A stretch of 64,000 bases of DNA from Ariolimax columbianus (Eukaryota; Mollusca; Gastropoda; Stylommatophora; Arionidae): NCBI GenBank assembly GCA_036924085.1, contig JAVGWX010000011.1, positions 36,093,210 through 36,157,209 on the forward strand, in the 5' to 3' direction. The position numbers were made by a program, and so were the translations under genes. This document shows, one piece after another, positions 12,060 to 22,190 of the stretch; positions within the stretch are counted from its first letter, which is position 1; every line of letters starts with the position of its first letter. Below the pieces are notes generated by a model that was given only the letters and a program-made list of their open reading frames with translations, was not told the DNA's origin and did no database searches.

Positions 12060-12300
12060 AGATTTTTAACATAATTTTGAGTTTTTGCCCGGGAAGCGCC
12101 CGTTAAGCCTACTCTTTTCGATTTCCAACTGCCGAGGGAATTTTAACGTTCGCGACACTGTACACGGGCGTTCGATCTAAACTACGCAGATATCCGGAGA
12201 AATACCAGAAAGTCCGCGTGAAAGTCTCCACCGTGATTTGAACCCACAACCTCCAGCACTCGGGACAGAGGTCTTACCTCGAGACCACTTAGACTCCTGA
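12060..12300 (-). mobile_element. tRNA-derived SINE family B, minus-strand copy
   Basis: The minus strand begins near 12300 with a tRNA-like head: an A-box-like TAAGTGGTCTCGAGGTAAGACC and a B box GGGTTCAAATC near 12236-12246. The body matches the 45.4-45.8 kb copy (cgttaagcctactcttttcg on plus; cacgggcgttcgatc versus cgggagtccgatc). The 3' tail part is missing. Confidence 0.75.
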
Positions 12301-12514
12301 CTTCAAAATGGTGAAAGTTTTCTTCGTCATATTTTTTGTTTCTTGCTTGTTATCTTTTCATGTATCTTTTCTACATGGCATGTTACCCAAATGCCCCTTA
12401 CTGAAAGGAGTATTCACGAAGGTTATTTCATATATATAAGACACATGCATTTATATAGAGCATACACTTAGGAAGACGACTAACAATGTAGCGATACATG
12501 CTCTGAGTAAATAA

Positions 12515-13130
12515 AGCAAACCGATCAGACAATGTTAGTCAGCGTGAGTGTCAGGTAAACATCCTGACCAAAGGCAAAGGCCGCCGTCCGTCGTAGACGA
12601 TGATGACATAGTTTATTTTGCTAGCGATATATTTTTTGTAAGGATTAACTGCGCTACTTTTTATCCTCACTCACTCCACTCTCTCGTCTTGAGTCGCCGG
12701 ACTCCAGTGGCAAGTCAAGGGCAAGACGACTAGGAGGGAGACTACGATATGTAGGTGATTCTGCATCAAGAACACGTGAAAAAGACTGCGGAGTCCGGAG
12801 TCGAACACACACCATCTGATTACGAGACCGACGGCTTTACCACTTCGCCAGGGAATCCCCAAACATCCTGACCAAGACCGCACTTTCCATGTAGTTTTCT
12901 CTGGAAACATACTGTTTCATGGCAGTCTGGTTAACGAGGTTGAGACCACCGTGGTCCTTGTAGTAGTAAGCAATACGCAGATGAAGTCAGGTATAGCACA
13001 ACGATCAGGAGAACTCCAATCCACCTTCACCAGCACACTCAGGACGTGAGGAAAGCTACTGCAACTTGTCACCTAACGTCCTTCTAATAAGTAAAGTTAC
13101 TTATCGTAGGCATTCAACAACAACAAAAAC
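12515..13130 (+). mobile_element. Repeat family D copy interrupted by a SINE-A
   Basis: The first part (gatcagacaatgttagtcag...aaacatcctgacca) and the second part (aaacatcctgaccaagacc...catgg..gtctggttaacgagg...aggcattcaacaacaac) together match the family D copies at 30.2, 41.5 and 56.5 kb. They are split by 289 bp of SINE-A flanked by a duplicated target. The CAACAACAA-type tail is at about 13109-13127. Confidence 0.75.
12572..12860 (-). mobile_element. tRNA-derived SINE family A, 289 bp, with 15-bp TSD
   Basis: The copy is flanked by perfect duplicates of aaacatcctgaccaa at 12557-12571 and 12861-12875. On minus it starts GGGGATTCCCTGGCGAAGTG, a tRNA-like head with an A box (TGGCGAAGTGGTAAAGCCG). 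A B box (GTGTTCGACTCC) lies at about 12799-12810 on plus coordinates. The body carries a cgtcttgccct...gacttgccac stretch and ends at GGCGGCCTTTGCCT. Two more copies are at 18.47-18.73 and 48.48-48.75 kb. It has no coding capacity, and the TSD shows LINE-assisted insertion. Confidence 0.92.
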
Positions 13131-13400
13131 AACAACAGCCGACTTTTATTACGCAGACGACGTCCTCTTACCAGGCTCAGGCCTGACAAACTCCCTGAAG
13201 CAACTAGAACAATCAGCGTTATAACTAGATCTGCGTATTTCAAGGAGGAAGACCAACATTCAAAGTCTTAGCAGTGGTCCACCTACTGCAAAAATCATTG
13301 CCAACAGCAACTCCGTCAATCGTACCTGGGCAGCAGACAGACTTGTGACGCACGCAGCAACTCGGACATCTCTCGTGGGATCGGCCCTACATAGTCATCC
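13130..13400 (+). mobile_element. LINE RT fragment with YADD motif
   Basis: The plus strand reads FYYADDVLLPGSGLTNSLKQ and continues LEQSAL*LDLRISRRKTNI, the RT catalytic motif and the following KTN-type block of a LINE. It is followed directly by a 72-bp minisatellite. Endonuclease and fingers are absent. It begins right after the tail of the family D repeat. Confidence 0.75.
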
Positions 13401-13575
13401 ATGAACTACCTGTACAGAGTTTGTCCGGAGCAACTCGGACATCTCTCCTGGGATCGGCCCTACATAGTCATCCATGAACTACCTGTACAGAGTTTGTCCG
13501 GAGCAACTCGGACATCTCTCCTGGGATCGGCCCTACATAGTCATCCGTGAACTTCCTGTACAGAGTTTGTACTCA
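13355..13575. repeat. 72-bp tandem repeat, 3 copies
   Basis: The block gcaactcggacatctctc...acagagtttgtccgga recurs at 13359, 13431 and 13503, a 72-bp period, with one or two differences per copy. It lies inside LINE-derived sequence. Confidence 0.95.
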
Positions 13576-13654
13576 GTAGAAGCTCTCTGGAAAATACGCC
13601 ACGCCTGTATAAATCATGTGTCATGCTAATCCTGTTCTTTGGCTCATAAGCCTT

Positions 13655-14215
13655 GAGATCTTACAGATTGATCGGCTCAGAACCCTTGACAACCTTACAG
13701 GTAGATTGGCTCAGAAGCCTTCACGATCTACAGGTAGATCGACACAAAAGCCTTAACGATCTCACAGCTATATCGTCTCAGAATTCTTCACCATCTGCAG
13801 GTAGATCGACACAGACGCCTTAGCTATCTCACAGCTAGATCGGCTCAGAAGCATTGACCCCCTCACAGGTAGATCGTATCAGAGCCTTGACCACCTCACA
13901 GGTAGATCGTCTCAGAAGCATTGACCACCTCATAGGTAGATCGTATCAGAGCCTTGACCACCTCACAGGTAGATCGTCTCAGAAGCATTGACGACTTCAT
14001 AGGTAGATCGTCTCAGAAGCATTGACCACCTCACAGGTAGATCGTCTCAGAAGCATTGACGACTTCATAGGTAGATCGTCTCAGAAGCATTGACCACCTC
14101 ACAGGTAGATCGTCTCAGAAGCATTGACGACTTCATAGGTAGATCGTCTCAGAAGCATTGACCACCTCACAGGTAGATCGTCTCAGAAGCATTACCATCT
14201 TACAAGTATATCTTA
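13655..14215. repeat. 34-bp minisatellite (with divergent edge units)
   Basis: A tandem array of a 34-bp unit (tcagaagcattgaccacctc then acaggtagatcgtc). The left units are divergent (ggctcagaagccttcac...). The inner part from about 13900 to 14190 is nearly homogeneous and shows a two-unit higher order, with cacctcacagg and gacttcatagg variants alternating. LINE C-terminal coding sequence resumes at once on its right side. Confidence 0.95.
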
Positions 14216-14224
14216 CGTATTTGA

Positions 14225-14480
14225 GGCCTTTCAATATGCAATTTACAACGACGAGTCCCCTGAGTCCGCTGACAGGACCTAGCCACCAACATTGAGGTCG
14301 CCTGGCGAACACAACTCGAGAAAATTTCTTAAATGCTGGATCAGCGCCGCCTCTCTTTCTTCGGCTATGTGGTCCATCTCTCTGAAGACGCCCCGGCCCC
14401 TAGCGTCTTTATTTGTCCATTAACTCCCGCTGAGAAGCATCATATCCCCACCATCTGCCCTGCATACTTCCTGACACTTT
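14225..14480 (+). mobile_element. LINE C-terminal remnant right of the 34-bp array
   Basis: The plus strand encodes MLDQRRLSFFGYVVHLSEDA followed by PAPSVF, a post-RT R-L-x-x-F-G-x-V-x-x-L motif. Together with the YADD block at 13.13 kb it suggests a single LINE whose middle has been replaced by the 72-bp and 34-bp arrays. Confidence 0.6.
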
Positions 14481-14579
14481 TTCATCAACTGTGGTCATGT
14501 CCAATCATAGCAACCGACTGTAATATTTTAGACGGATTACTTTACTGTACTGTATATAGAAAAAATGGAAATGCGGCAC

Positions 14580-14916
14580 AGTAGCCCTCTCAAGAGATGC
14601 CTGCGCAGAATCCTGTAAGTTGGGTGGCAGGACAAGATCACCAACGCAGAGGGGTTGGGATGAACAGGCACTGTCACAGTCTTTCCCGTGTTTATTCGTT
14701 GAAGACTGATGGATAGGAAACACTCGGAGGGTGGAGGATGGTAGAATACCAAAAGATCTTCTATATTGGGAATTATAGTTGGGGAAAAAGTCTCTGCGCC
14801 GACCACTACTTCGGTACAATGATGTGTGAAAGAAAAAGTCTCCGCGCCGACCACTACTTTGGTACAATGATGTGTCAAAACAGGATACGAATTGTGCGGA
14901 CATCGATTTGGAATCA
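14580..14916 (+). mobile_element. LINE C-terminal remnant (copy 2), split by a younger LINE
   Basis: This matches the 4.24-4.77 kb remnant: KRCLRRIL, WQDKITNAE, LRRPLLRYNDV and the D-I-D-L-E-S stretch. A 48-bp tandem duplication (gaaaaagtctc.gcgccgacc...tgatgtgt twice, about 14785-14880) is internal. The sequence stops at 14916 and resumes at 16602 after a 12-bp duplicated target. Confidence 0.75.
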
Positions 14917-15131
14917 AGAATCTCACCATAGCAAGAAATCGGATGCAGCAGGTCCTAACATCGCTGGAAGAGTGGGCGAACTCATAGCTGGTCAAAATAA
15001 ACGAGGAGAAAACCCCATGTACAATATTCTCGCTTTCAATCAAACCCCAAAACACCAAATTAAGTCTAAATGGCAAATTCCTGCAGCCAAACGACAACCC
15101 AAACTATCTGGGAGTCACATTTGATCGGCGC

Positions 15132-15710
15132 ATGACATGGAAAAGTCAGATCGAGAGAAACCGAATGAGAGCCAGAGAAAGAATGGCAATCATGAGGAAA
15201 CTTGCTGGCACAAGCTGGGGAGCAGACGAAAGTATACTAAAGAAACTGTACACTGGAAGAGTGAGACCAGTTCTCGAGTATGGCATTGCGGCATGGACAA
15301 CAGCAGCAAAGGAGAACTTCGATAAAGTTAGCAAACTTCAAAACCAAGCCATGAGAGTTATAACAGGAGGCATGAAGTCAACGCCAATTGCAGAACTTGA
15401 AAAGATTACAAAACTGCAATCCATGACCGATAGAAGAGACTGCAGAGCCCAGCTGCAGTCAGAGAAACTCCGAAGACTGACTGACCATCCAATGCACCAG
15501 ACACTAAACAATTTAGGAAATGAGAAAATAAAGCGGAGAAGCTTTGCAGAAATAGCCAAAGCAAAGATGCACGAAGATCCCATAAACGCACTAACAACAC
15601 CAAAGCCTATCACTACTATACGAAAACCTACCTGGAGGCAGGATATATTTCCAGAGGTGGTAGAAAATATACCAGGTATTGGAAACAAAAACTGCCAGAC
15701 TGAAAAATAA
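15132..15710 (+). pseudogene. RT thumb/connector segment of the LINE
   Basis: This 192-codon frame follows a shifted segment (14.92-15.13 kb) that reads NRMQQVLTSLEEWANSL and later NPNYLGVTFDRR, the block after the RT active site. The frame itself carries RPVLEYGIAAWTTAAKENFD and KLQNQAMRVITGG, the conserved thumb-side blocks of I/Jockey-type RTs. The FADD catalytic motif is absent because of 5' truncation. Confidence 0.85.
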
Positions 15711-15755
15711 AGGAGAGATACTACCCTAAGCTTTATATCGAAAAACTACCCAAGC

Positions 15756-16184
15756 ATGGACTGGACCCATGCATACACCGACGGTTCTGTAACAAACACT
15801 ACACAGAATGGAGGGGCAGGAGCATTCCTGAACCTACCAAATGGCAGAAAAATAACACTGTCATTCGCTACTGGTAAGTACACAAGCAATTTCAGAGCGG
15901 AGGCAGAGGCACTGAGGGCGGCAGTGGAAGAAATGGTGACACATAAAGAAAATAAAAGCCATACAGTCCTGCTTACAGATGCTCTGGCCGTAGTCACAGC
16001 GCTAAAAAGCCAGAAAAACACTGAGCTTAATGACTTAAGAGCAGTACTCTGTCAACTATGCCAGCAGTCCGCACCAAAAAGGGTAGTGGTACAAGTGGGT
16101 CCCATCACACTGCAACATCCAAGGCAACGAGGAGGCAGACAGACTGGCAAAAGAAGGTGCAAGACTACCACAAACAGATACTAG
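15756..16184 (+). pseudogene. RNase H domain of the LINE, frameshifted near its end
   Basis: Frame of 142 codons with RNase H catalytic residues in order: Asp9 in YTDGS, Glu49 in FRAEAEAL and Asp75 in LLTDALAVVTAL. The final block (VPSHCNIQGNEEADRLAK in a sister copy) is out of frame here because of an extra base near 16.09 kb (caagtgggtccc). The frame therefore ends in unrelated residues, and the last catalytic Asp is encoded only in the shifted frame. The homologous minus-strand copy at 46.4-47.1 kb is unshifted. Confidence 0.87.
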
Positions 16185-16185
16185 T

Positions 16186-16566
16186 ATGACGCACGAAGAG
16201 TCAAAACGGCTTTTTAAAGCCAGATACATGACCAAATGGGAAACTGAACATACCGGCTACACCAAAAACGATGCCTATTACCAATTGAACAGAAGAGAGC
16301 AGGTCGTTGTCTTCAGACTTCGCACTGGCCACAATAAACTGAGGTACCACCTATTCAACAAATTGAAGATAGGTGGTACCGACGAATGCCCGTGTGGTAC
16401 CGGGAAAATGACGGCTGAGCATCTGCTGCAGAACTGCCCGACATACGAGGATCAGAGAGAGCAGATGTGGCCATCACCAGTAAAACCACAAGACAAGCTC
16501 TATGGCAGTGTCGACAGCCTCAGGATGGCCGCCGCTTTTTTCGAAAAAATAACGGTTACTGTCTGA
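16186..16566 (+). pseudogene. LINE C-terminal region with CCHC-like motif
   Basis: Continues the RNase H polypeptide after the frameshift; its ATG is probably not a real start. It carries YQLNRREQVVVFRLRTGHN, then Cys68-x-Cys70-x8-His79-x4-Cys84 (ECPCGTGKMTAEHLLQNC), a cysteine/histidine motif often seen after RNase H in I/Jockey-type LINEs. It stops 8 bp before the GCGTACGAAG terminus. Copies lie at 41.9-42.5 and 46.4-47.1 kb. Confidence 0.85.
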
Positions 16567-16601
16567 CTGCGTACGAAGAAGAAGAAGAAGAAGAAGAAGA
16601 A

Positions 16602-16710
16602 GATTTGGAATCATGAGAACATGACGCCATGGGTCGTAACGCAGGGAGGGTCAGGATTAGGCATGTAATAGAGACAAACGAGATACTGATTGCAGACAGG
16701 ATATAGAATT
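16602..16710 (+). mobile_element. Resumption of the split LINE remnant
   Basis: Starts with the second TSD copy. It continues the text of the 4.6-kb remnant (tttggaatcatgagaacatgacgccat versus tttggaatcatgggaacaggacgccat), showing that the 14.9-16.6 kb LINE jumped into an older LINE copy. Confidence 0.75.
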
Positions 16711-17515
16711 AGCATTAGAAAACACGTCACACCATTGGATGACGCAAGCAGTCCAGATTAACCTTGCACATGATGCGGAAGACCCTTCTATGCTTGGATT
16801 GGCCTTCCGAGTCACATTCGTTAACGTCATAGATTGCAGTTACACCATTTTTGTTACTTCAAATCTCAAGTTACTATCGTTTCAAAAGATGGGGGAAAAG
16901 CCAATGATGATAATTTAGAAAAGGAAGACCATGCGAAAAAATGAACAAAAAGAACGCACAACTGCACTGACCAGCCTAATCGAACAGTTTCATCTTATTT
17001 TCCTGGTAGAATGCCACCAAATGTCAAATTGATAAATTGATAGCTAACCTCCTCCATGCTCGTCCTTTCTCCCAACACCCAATATGAGACATGGAATATT
17101 ACCTAATGCGATGGCCTGATTTATCGATAAATATTAATGTGTTTATGTGTGTGAAACTATCCCTACACGCCTCTCGGAAACCCAAACAGTGGCACGAACA
17201 CGAGAAGCCAAAATAGGCTGGCCATCAGCGAGATAGGACGCCATTACTGGCTTCTCCCAGCCATAATGAGGATGAAGCGGGGCGGATCATGATTTATAGC
17301 TAATTCTGAATGAAAATATGAGGTTCAGTCAAACCTTGGGCCCTCACGTTTTCATACCCATAAAGTATAGAAATAATATCAGCACGACGTTAACATTTAT
17401 ATGTATGTATAATTATTATCTATATATATATACACGAAGTAGCTTCAACAAGTTTCCGGAATTAGTGTATTGTATAGAAATAAGTTACAATAGAATCATC
17501 TACACTATATTTTCT
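16711..17515. other. No recognisable gene
   Basis: A+T-rich with a short TA tract at about 17422-17436. Open frames are at most 68 codons with no recognisable motif. Confidence 0.5.
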
Positions 17516-18240
17516 TTAAAGTAGCTCTCTTCGACAGCTACACACTTTCGTCAACGTGCATACAGCTGCTGGAAACATTCGTGGAACCAATTCTTTGACA
17601 TTTTTCTCAGATGTCTTTATCACATTGGTGATAACGTCCTCAGCATCCTTGAGTCCCTGTCCTTTCAGTGCTGGTTTCAGTCGAGGGAACAAGAAAAAAA
17701 AATCAGTCGGTGCCAGGTCGGGTGTATATGGAGTATGCTCCAAGGTAATCACATTGTGCTTTGCAAGGTACTGCTTCACCAGCATGGATCGACGTGCTGG
17801 CGCATTGTCATGCAGAGTAATCCAACTGTCTGTTCTGCATTTTTCTGGTTGTTTTATTTTTATTGCAGTTCTTATACGACGGAGGATACCAACGTACATT
17901 TCCTTGTTAACCGTTCGGACTTCAGGAATGAAATAATGGCAGACAATACCCTGGGAATATTTAAAAAAAATCCAACATAACTTTTCCTTTGCTCTTGTCC
18001 AAACAAAATTTCTGTGTCCGGGGAGATGTGCGAGATTTATATTCAGAGAACTGAGGTTTTGTAAGAGGATTGTGCCACTCGTATACTTGCGATTTCTTCA
18101 TTGCGGTATCACCATATGCTTTATAAAGCAATGTTTGTGTCTCTGAGGGTGACCTCAAGCAGAACACAGAATTTAACATTTGACCTTGTTTAATCAAGGA
18201 CATTTTCAACTCCGACGATGCTACGAGCACAATACACAAA
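17516..18240 (-). pseudogene. Mariner-family transposase remnant, internally deleted
   Basis: The upstream minus frame (18239-17961) carries the N-terminal block ETQTLLYKAYGDTAMKKSQV then YEWH, and jumps to a FCLDKSKGKVML block. The next frame (17899-17516) has the catalytic HDNAPAR motif (second Asp) and YTPDLAPTDFFFLFPRLK (third Asp), then the usual C-terminal stretch. The part that should hold the first catalytic Asp (between YEWH and the KSK block) is missing, and the frame changes near 17.95 kb. It is therefore inactive. It resembles Tc1/mariner DD34D-type elements. Confidence 0.9.
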
Positions 18241-18424
18241 CAAAAATCTGTAACTTCTGTTCGAGATTATATGTGAAGGTCACGTCTGCCATGTCATTTC
18301 GTCAAGGTCACTACCAACTTATAAATATATATTCTCCATAATATCCTCTTTAATTCAAATACGAGTCGACTATTCCTTTAACTTCTTGAAGCTACCAGGC
18401 ATTGCTGATTGTACCCTGTTGTTT

Positions 18425-18775
18425 TCCAGTTAACTTAACTTAAGGTCTTTATACTGGTTTAGAATACTTTCAACAGCAAAGGCCGCCGTCCTAGGTAGAC
18501 GATGATGGCATTATTTATTTGATGGCACTATTTTTAGTAATGATTAAAGGCGCTACTTTTTATTCTCACTCTCTCGTCTTGAGCCGGCCGACCCCAGTGG
18601 CAAGTCAAGGACAAGACGACTAGGGGGCGACTGCGAGATGCAGTGAACTCCGCATCAAGCACCAGTGAAAAAGACGGCAGAGTCCGAGTCGAACCCACAC
18701 CACCTGATCACGAGGACGACGACTTAACTTCGTGAGTCTATTAAAATGAACTCCAACACTAGAGCTAAGTAGGCC
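18425..18775 (-). mobile_element. Nested SINEs: family A inside a family B tail
   Basis: Family B tail text (ttaacttaaggtctttatac..gtttagaa) ends near 18468 and resumes at about 18725 (gtctattaaaatg...caacactagagctaag). Between them lies a family A SINE (gcaaaggccgccgtcctagg...cacgaggacgacgacttaac). The SINE-A head is slightly truncated relative to the 12.57-kb copy, and no clean TSD was found. Confidence 0.65.
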
Positions 18776-18784
18776 ACAGTCAGT

Positions 18785-19063
18785 CGGCATACCCTGCCTG
18801 CATTCTGCCATGAATGTCAACTGGTCGACATCCTTCAGCTGTTAGAACCGAATCACCGCTCCCTGACCAATTCTTTGACAGATTCCGTATCACCCGCCAT
18901 GTTTTCAACGGTTATGCTAAGGAAACTATGAGTCAGAGGATAATGAAACTTTGCAAACTTTACGGTTTGTATGTGCTGTTTAGATCAGAAGTGATGCCAT
19001 CATGCGCATAGTACGTATCTTCACTTGGTGCAGTTAAGACCGGTTTCATTTGAACACGCCTCG
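18785..19063 (-). mobile_element. Mariner 5' end fragment with terminal repeat
   Basis: The sequence matches the right arm of the foldback element at 33.06-33.83 kb. The right end (ggtttcatttgaacacgcct then cg) is the same terminal inverted repeat, followed by TA at 19064-19065, the usual Tc1/mariner target. The minus strand encodes the degenerate HTH block CRPVDIHH-like seen at 22.8 and 33.3 kb. Only one end of the element is present. Confidence 0.75.
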
Positions 19064-19539
19064 TAGATCTCCGTTATGATTGGATGAGTGTGGATATCTG
19101 ATTCATCCACGTGCTTGAGAAGAATCCAACGACCGCAAGCTATCAATTATTGATAAATTATTGGCAACGTTACCACGAACGGGACCTTTTTCTCATCTCA
19201 TTATGTACCTGTCTTTGCAAGTTCCCAACTGAATACGAATCTGTAGTCTCCTGTGCCTCTGAGTATCCAAAACCAAAATACGAGAGCATTTATGCCAATT
19301 TAGCTGAATTGGACGTATCTCTGAGTGGTAATGTATCCCTTCCTCCCCCTCCCCCACTTCCGATTCACTTCCCCTCTTCCAATCAGATAGGCAGAAAGGA
19401 GGAAGAACGTCTTTATGGTTTCTTCTCCCCTGTGGTGGCTATCGCGCGCAAGGCCACGGTCACTATTCAACTAGTGACCGAAGGCATAGACGTTATTCTG
19501 CTAGTTCGTGGCCGTCCAATCTACGACAAATCAGAGTAT

Positions 19540-20470
19540 CAACTAATCAATCCAGCAACACACATATACCAGTCAATCAAGGAACCAACTATTCAATGGA
19601 ACAATCAACCAATCGATCCGACAATCAAACATCCTACCCACCAATAAAATAATTAACTAATCAATTAGCCAACCAACCAATCTACTCCTTAATCAAAGAA
19701 TTAACCAATCAATCAGACAACCAACAGACATATCATCAATCAAATTGTTAAACAATCAATCTAAAAACAAATCAATCAATCAACAATTAAACCAACCAGC
19801 CAAACAGCCACCCAAACAGCAAAACGAACTAATCATCCAACCAACGAATGTAACAACAAAACGACGAATTTAACAACAAAACTAAAAACTTGAGAATAAT
19901 ATAACCATACCAAACAGCCAACTAGAAAGCAAAACAGCTAACCAATCAAACACATAACTAAATAAAAACAAAGGAAAAAAGCAAACAACATAAGAACTAA
20001 CCAAACAATAAATAAATAAGTCAATCAACCAGCTAACAACCAAACCAACGTCTAAACAACTAACTTAACAACAACACAACAACCAACTTACCAACTAAAC
20101 AACCAACTTAGCAACTAAACAACAAACTTAACAACTAAACAACTGAAGAACTAAAGAACTGAACAACTAAACAATCCCGTTAACAACTAAACAACTAAGC
20201 AACCAACTCAACAACTAAATAACAACCCACTTAACAACTAAGCAACCAACTCAACAACTAAACAACCAACTCAATAACTAAACAACCAACTTAACAACTA
20301 AACAACCAACTTAATAACTAAACAACCAACTTAACAATCCTTGCACCAAACCCCCAACTAAATAACCAACACAGCAACTAAACAACCAACTTAACAATTC
20401 ATGCACCAAACCCCCAACTAAGCAACTAACTTAGCAACTCAACAACCAACTTAACAACCAAACAACCAGC
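19540..20470. repeat. AACAACCAACT-type low-complexity array
   Basis: Imperfect units of 8-16 bp (caatcaatcaacc, then aactaaacaaccaacttaac) extend over 900 bp, with almost no G on plus. The left part is CAAT-rich and the right part AACTAAACAACC-rich, suggesting progressive expansion. It has no coding potential. Confidence 0.9.
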
Positions 20471-20624
20471 CCTACCATTTCTTGTATGTCTCTCTTATGT
20501 TCATACGGACAGTTATTCCATGTCTAATGTTTACGTGTCACTGACCTACCTCAATAAACACAGTAGGTTGGACACATTTTCACAAGAGCAAAGAACAGGC
20601 CGTCCCAACATAGAAACTTATTAT

Positions 20625-21480
20625 GTAGCATGTCCTTTATAGAACGTCGCTGCCATCACAGTCTGTCTGAAAGAAACTCTTTCCCTTTCCAAAACTCCAG
20701 CCTCCACCAGCCATACCCAGACATTCCTGGATATCTTGGTGTCATCGTCTTCTTGGTCTACCCCTGTCTCTTTTGCCTGGCACCATACCTTCCATCACTG
20801 TTCTCCCAAGACCGTTGTGTCTCTTGATGTGACAAAATGATTTACATTTTCTGGCCAAAATGGAATTGACAAACTATTTCTCCTCTATGTTGAACTCTAC
20901 CGAATGTCTATATTTGTCTTTTTCTCTGTCCAGGCTAATTCTGGGGTTATTTCTGTAACATTTTGACTTGAAGGATTCGATTCTTTGTCTGGAAGTGTTG
21001 GTAATCGTCCATGATTCGCAGCAGGAAAAACACAGGATCTCAAGACTTTCACGTTTGTCGTTTTGTTAGTGCTCTGCCAAAATTTATTCAGGCTGTTCAG
21101 TGTCTGCATTGTCGAGGCTAGTTTTCTTCTGATTTCTTTCGAGCAGTCGCCATCTATGTCAATTCTGGAGCCCAGATATTCGAAATGCGTGACCTGATCT
21201 ATTTCCTCACCACCCACTGTAAATTTATGTTAACATTGTGTTTAGTCGGTGGTCATTATCTTTGTTTTATTTATGTTTATAAACAGGTTTTGATCTTTAC
21301 TATGTCCATTTACGGCTGAAAGTTGCTGCTCTAGCTTTTCTGCACTTCTTGATAGTATCGCTGTGTCGTCTGCGTATCGTAACTCTGGAATCTCGTAACC
21401 GCCAATCGTAAATGTATCAAAACTTTCAATGTTATCGTCTTCTCTAACATTTCCCTGTATACATAGCTACTAGACAAGCA
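20625..21480 (-). mobile_element. LINE 3' half, minus strand (same family as 49.97-51.18 kb)
   Basis: Minus-strand blocks in order: a YADDTAILSRSAEKLEQQL-like RT motif at about 21.38 kb, HSKDQNLFININKTKI at 21.28 kb, the EIDQVTHFEYLGSRIDIDGD block with CSKEIRRKLA (21.2-21.1 kb), then LNKFWQSTNKT and a broken C-terminus. The non-coding part to 20.63 kb matches 49.97-50.16 kb (cacagtctgtctgaaagaaa versus cacaggctgtctgaaagaaa). Confidence 0.87.
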
Positions 21481-21739
21481 AATAAGATGACATACCAGGG
21501 CTTAGAATAGCTTAGGCATCCACACGTTCCAGTCGGCATAAAAAGACAAATGGTCAACAGTATATGCATGCTAGCTCTCTGTTATCAGATTCAGACGTGG
21601 AACCCGACCAAGGCACACGATCGAAAGTTATCAATATTTGAAACGAGATACCTCTGAAATGCGGCCAAGGTCACCAGTAGAGACATAATTGAATAGATCT
21701 GTTCTGAGATGGGCAAGCACCATGCGAAACATAAATTGG

Positions 21740-22190
21740 AATTCAGAGAATTACATATTTTGCAAAAATGCCAAGTATCAAATCAAATCCGTCAAGCTCT
21801 CTGTGGATCAAAGGTCTTAAGCAAATTCACCAGTGCTACAGTCCTGGTCCATCCGTGTCAGTTTGGTTTTCGTCTTATCTGTTTCCTGGAGATGTGCCTC
21901 GAGCTCTATTCTGCGTGCCCGTTTAATTCTGCCTCTAGTTTTCTTTGCTTGGGGATTTCAGAACAGAAATTGCATTGTAATGCTGCCAGCTGATTTCCTT
22001 AATGTGTGCCCTATGCAAAGCCAGTGTCTTTTTTTACGCCATGTTCCACTGATATATGTCTGGCTTTTTCCAACAGTTCCAACGGTGATTTTATCATAAC
22101 ATTTGTATTTCTTCATTTTGTGCAAGCACCAATTTATGAAGTACATTTTTTTGTTTGTTTGTTGTTCTACATGTTTCAGTGCCATACGAT
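21740..22190 (-). mobile_element. LINE C-terminal remnant (GHTLRK family)
   Basis: The minus strand encodes YISGTWRKKRHWLCIGHTLRK then SAGSITMQFLF. After a stop it continues NPQAKKTRGRIKRARRIELE then AHLQETDKT. These are the terminal blocks of a LINE family also seen at 1.87-1.99 kb. Several stops are present. Confidence 0.75.

Larger units (their letters stand above)
14917..16601 (+). mobile_element. 5'-truncated RT/RNase H LINE with 12-bp TSD
   Basis: Flanked by gatttggaatca at 14905-14916 and 16602-16613, this 1.69-kb insert contains the end of the RT domain, an RNase H domain and a C-terminal cysteine motif. It ends in GCGTACGAAGAAGAAG with a GAA tail of about nine units. The order RT, RNase H, CCHC-like motif suggests the I/Jockey superfamily (I-like clade); this is inferred. 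Frameshifts at about 15.04-15.13 and 16.09 kb mean it is not intact, yet the TSD is still perfect, so it is relatively young. It is the likely type of partner for the rRNA-derived retroposons, which share its terminus. Confidence 0.93.
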
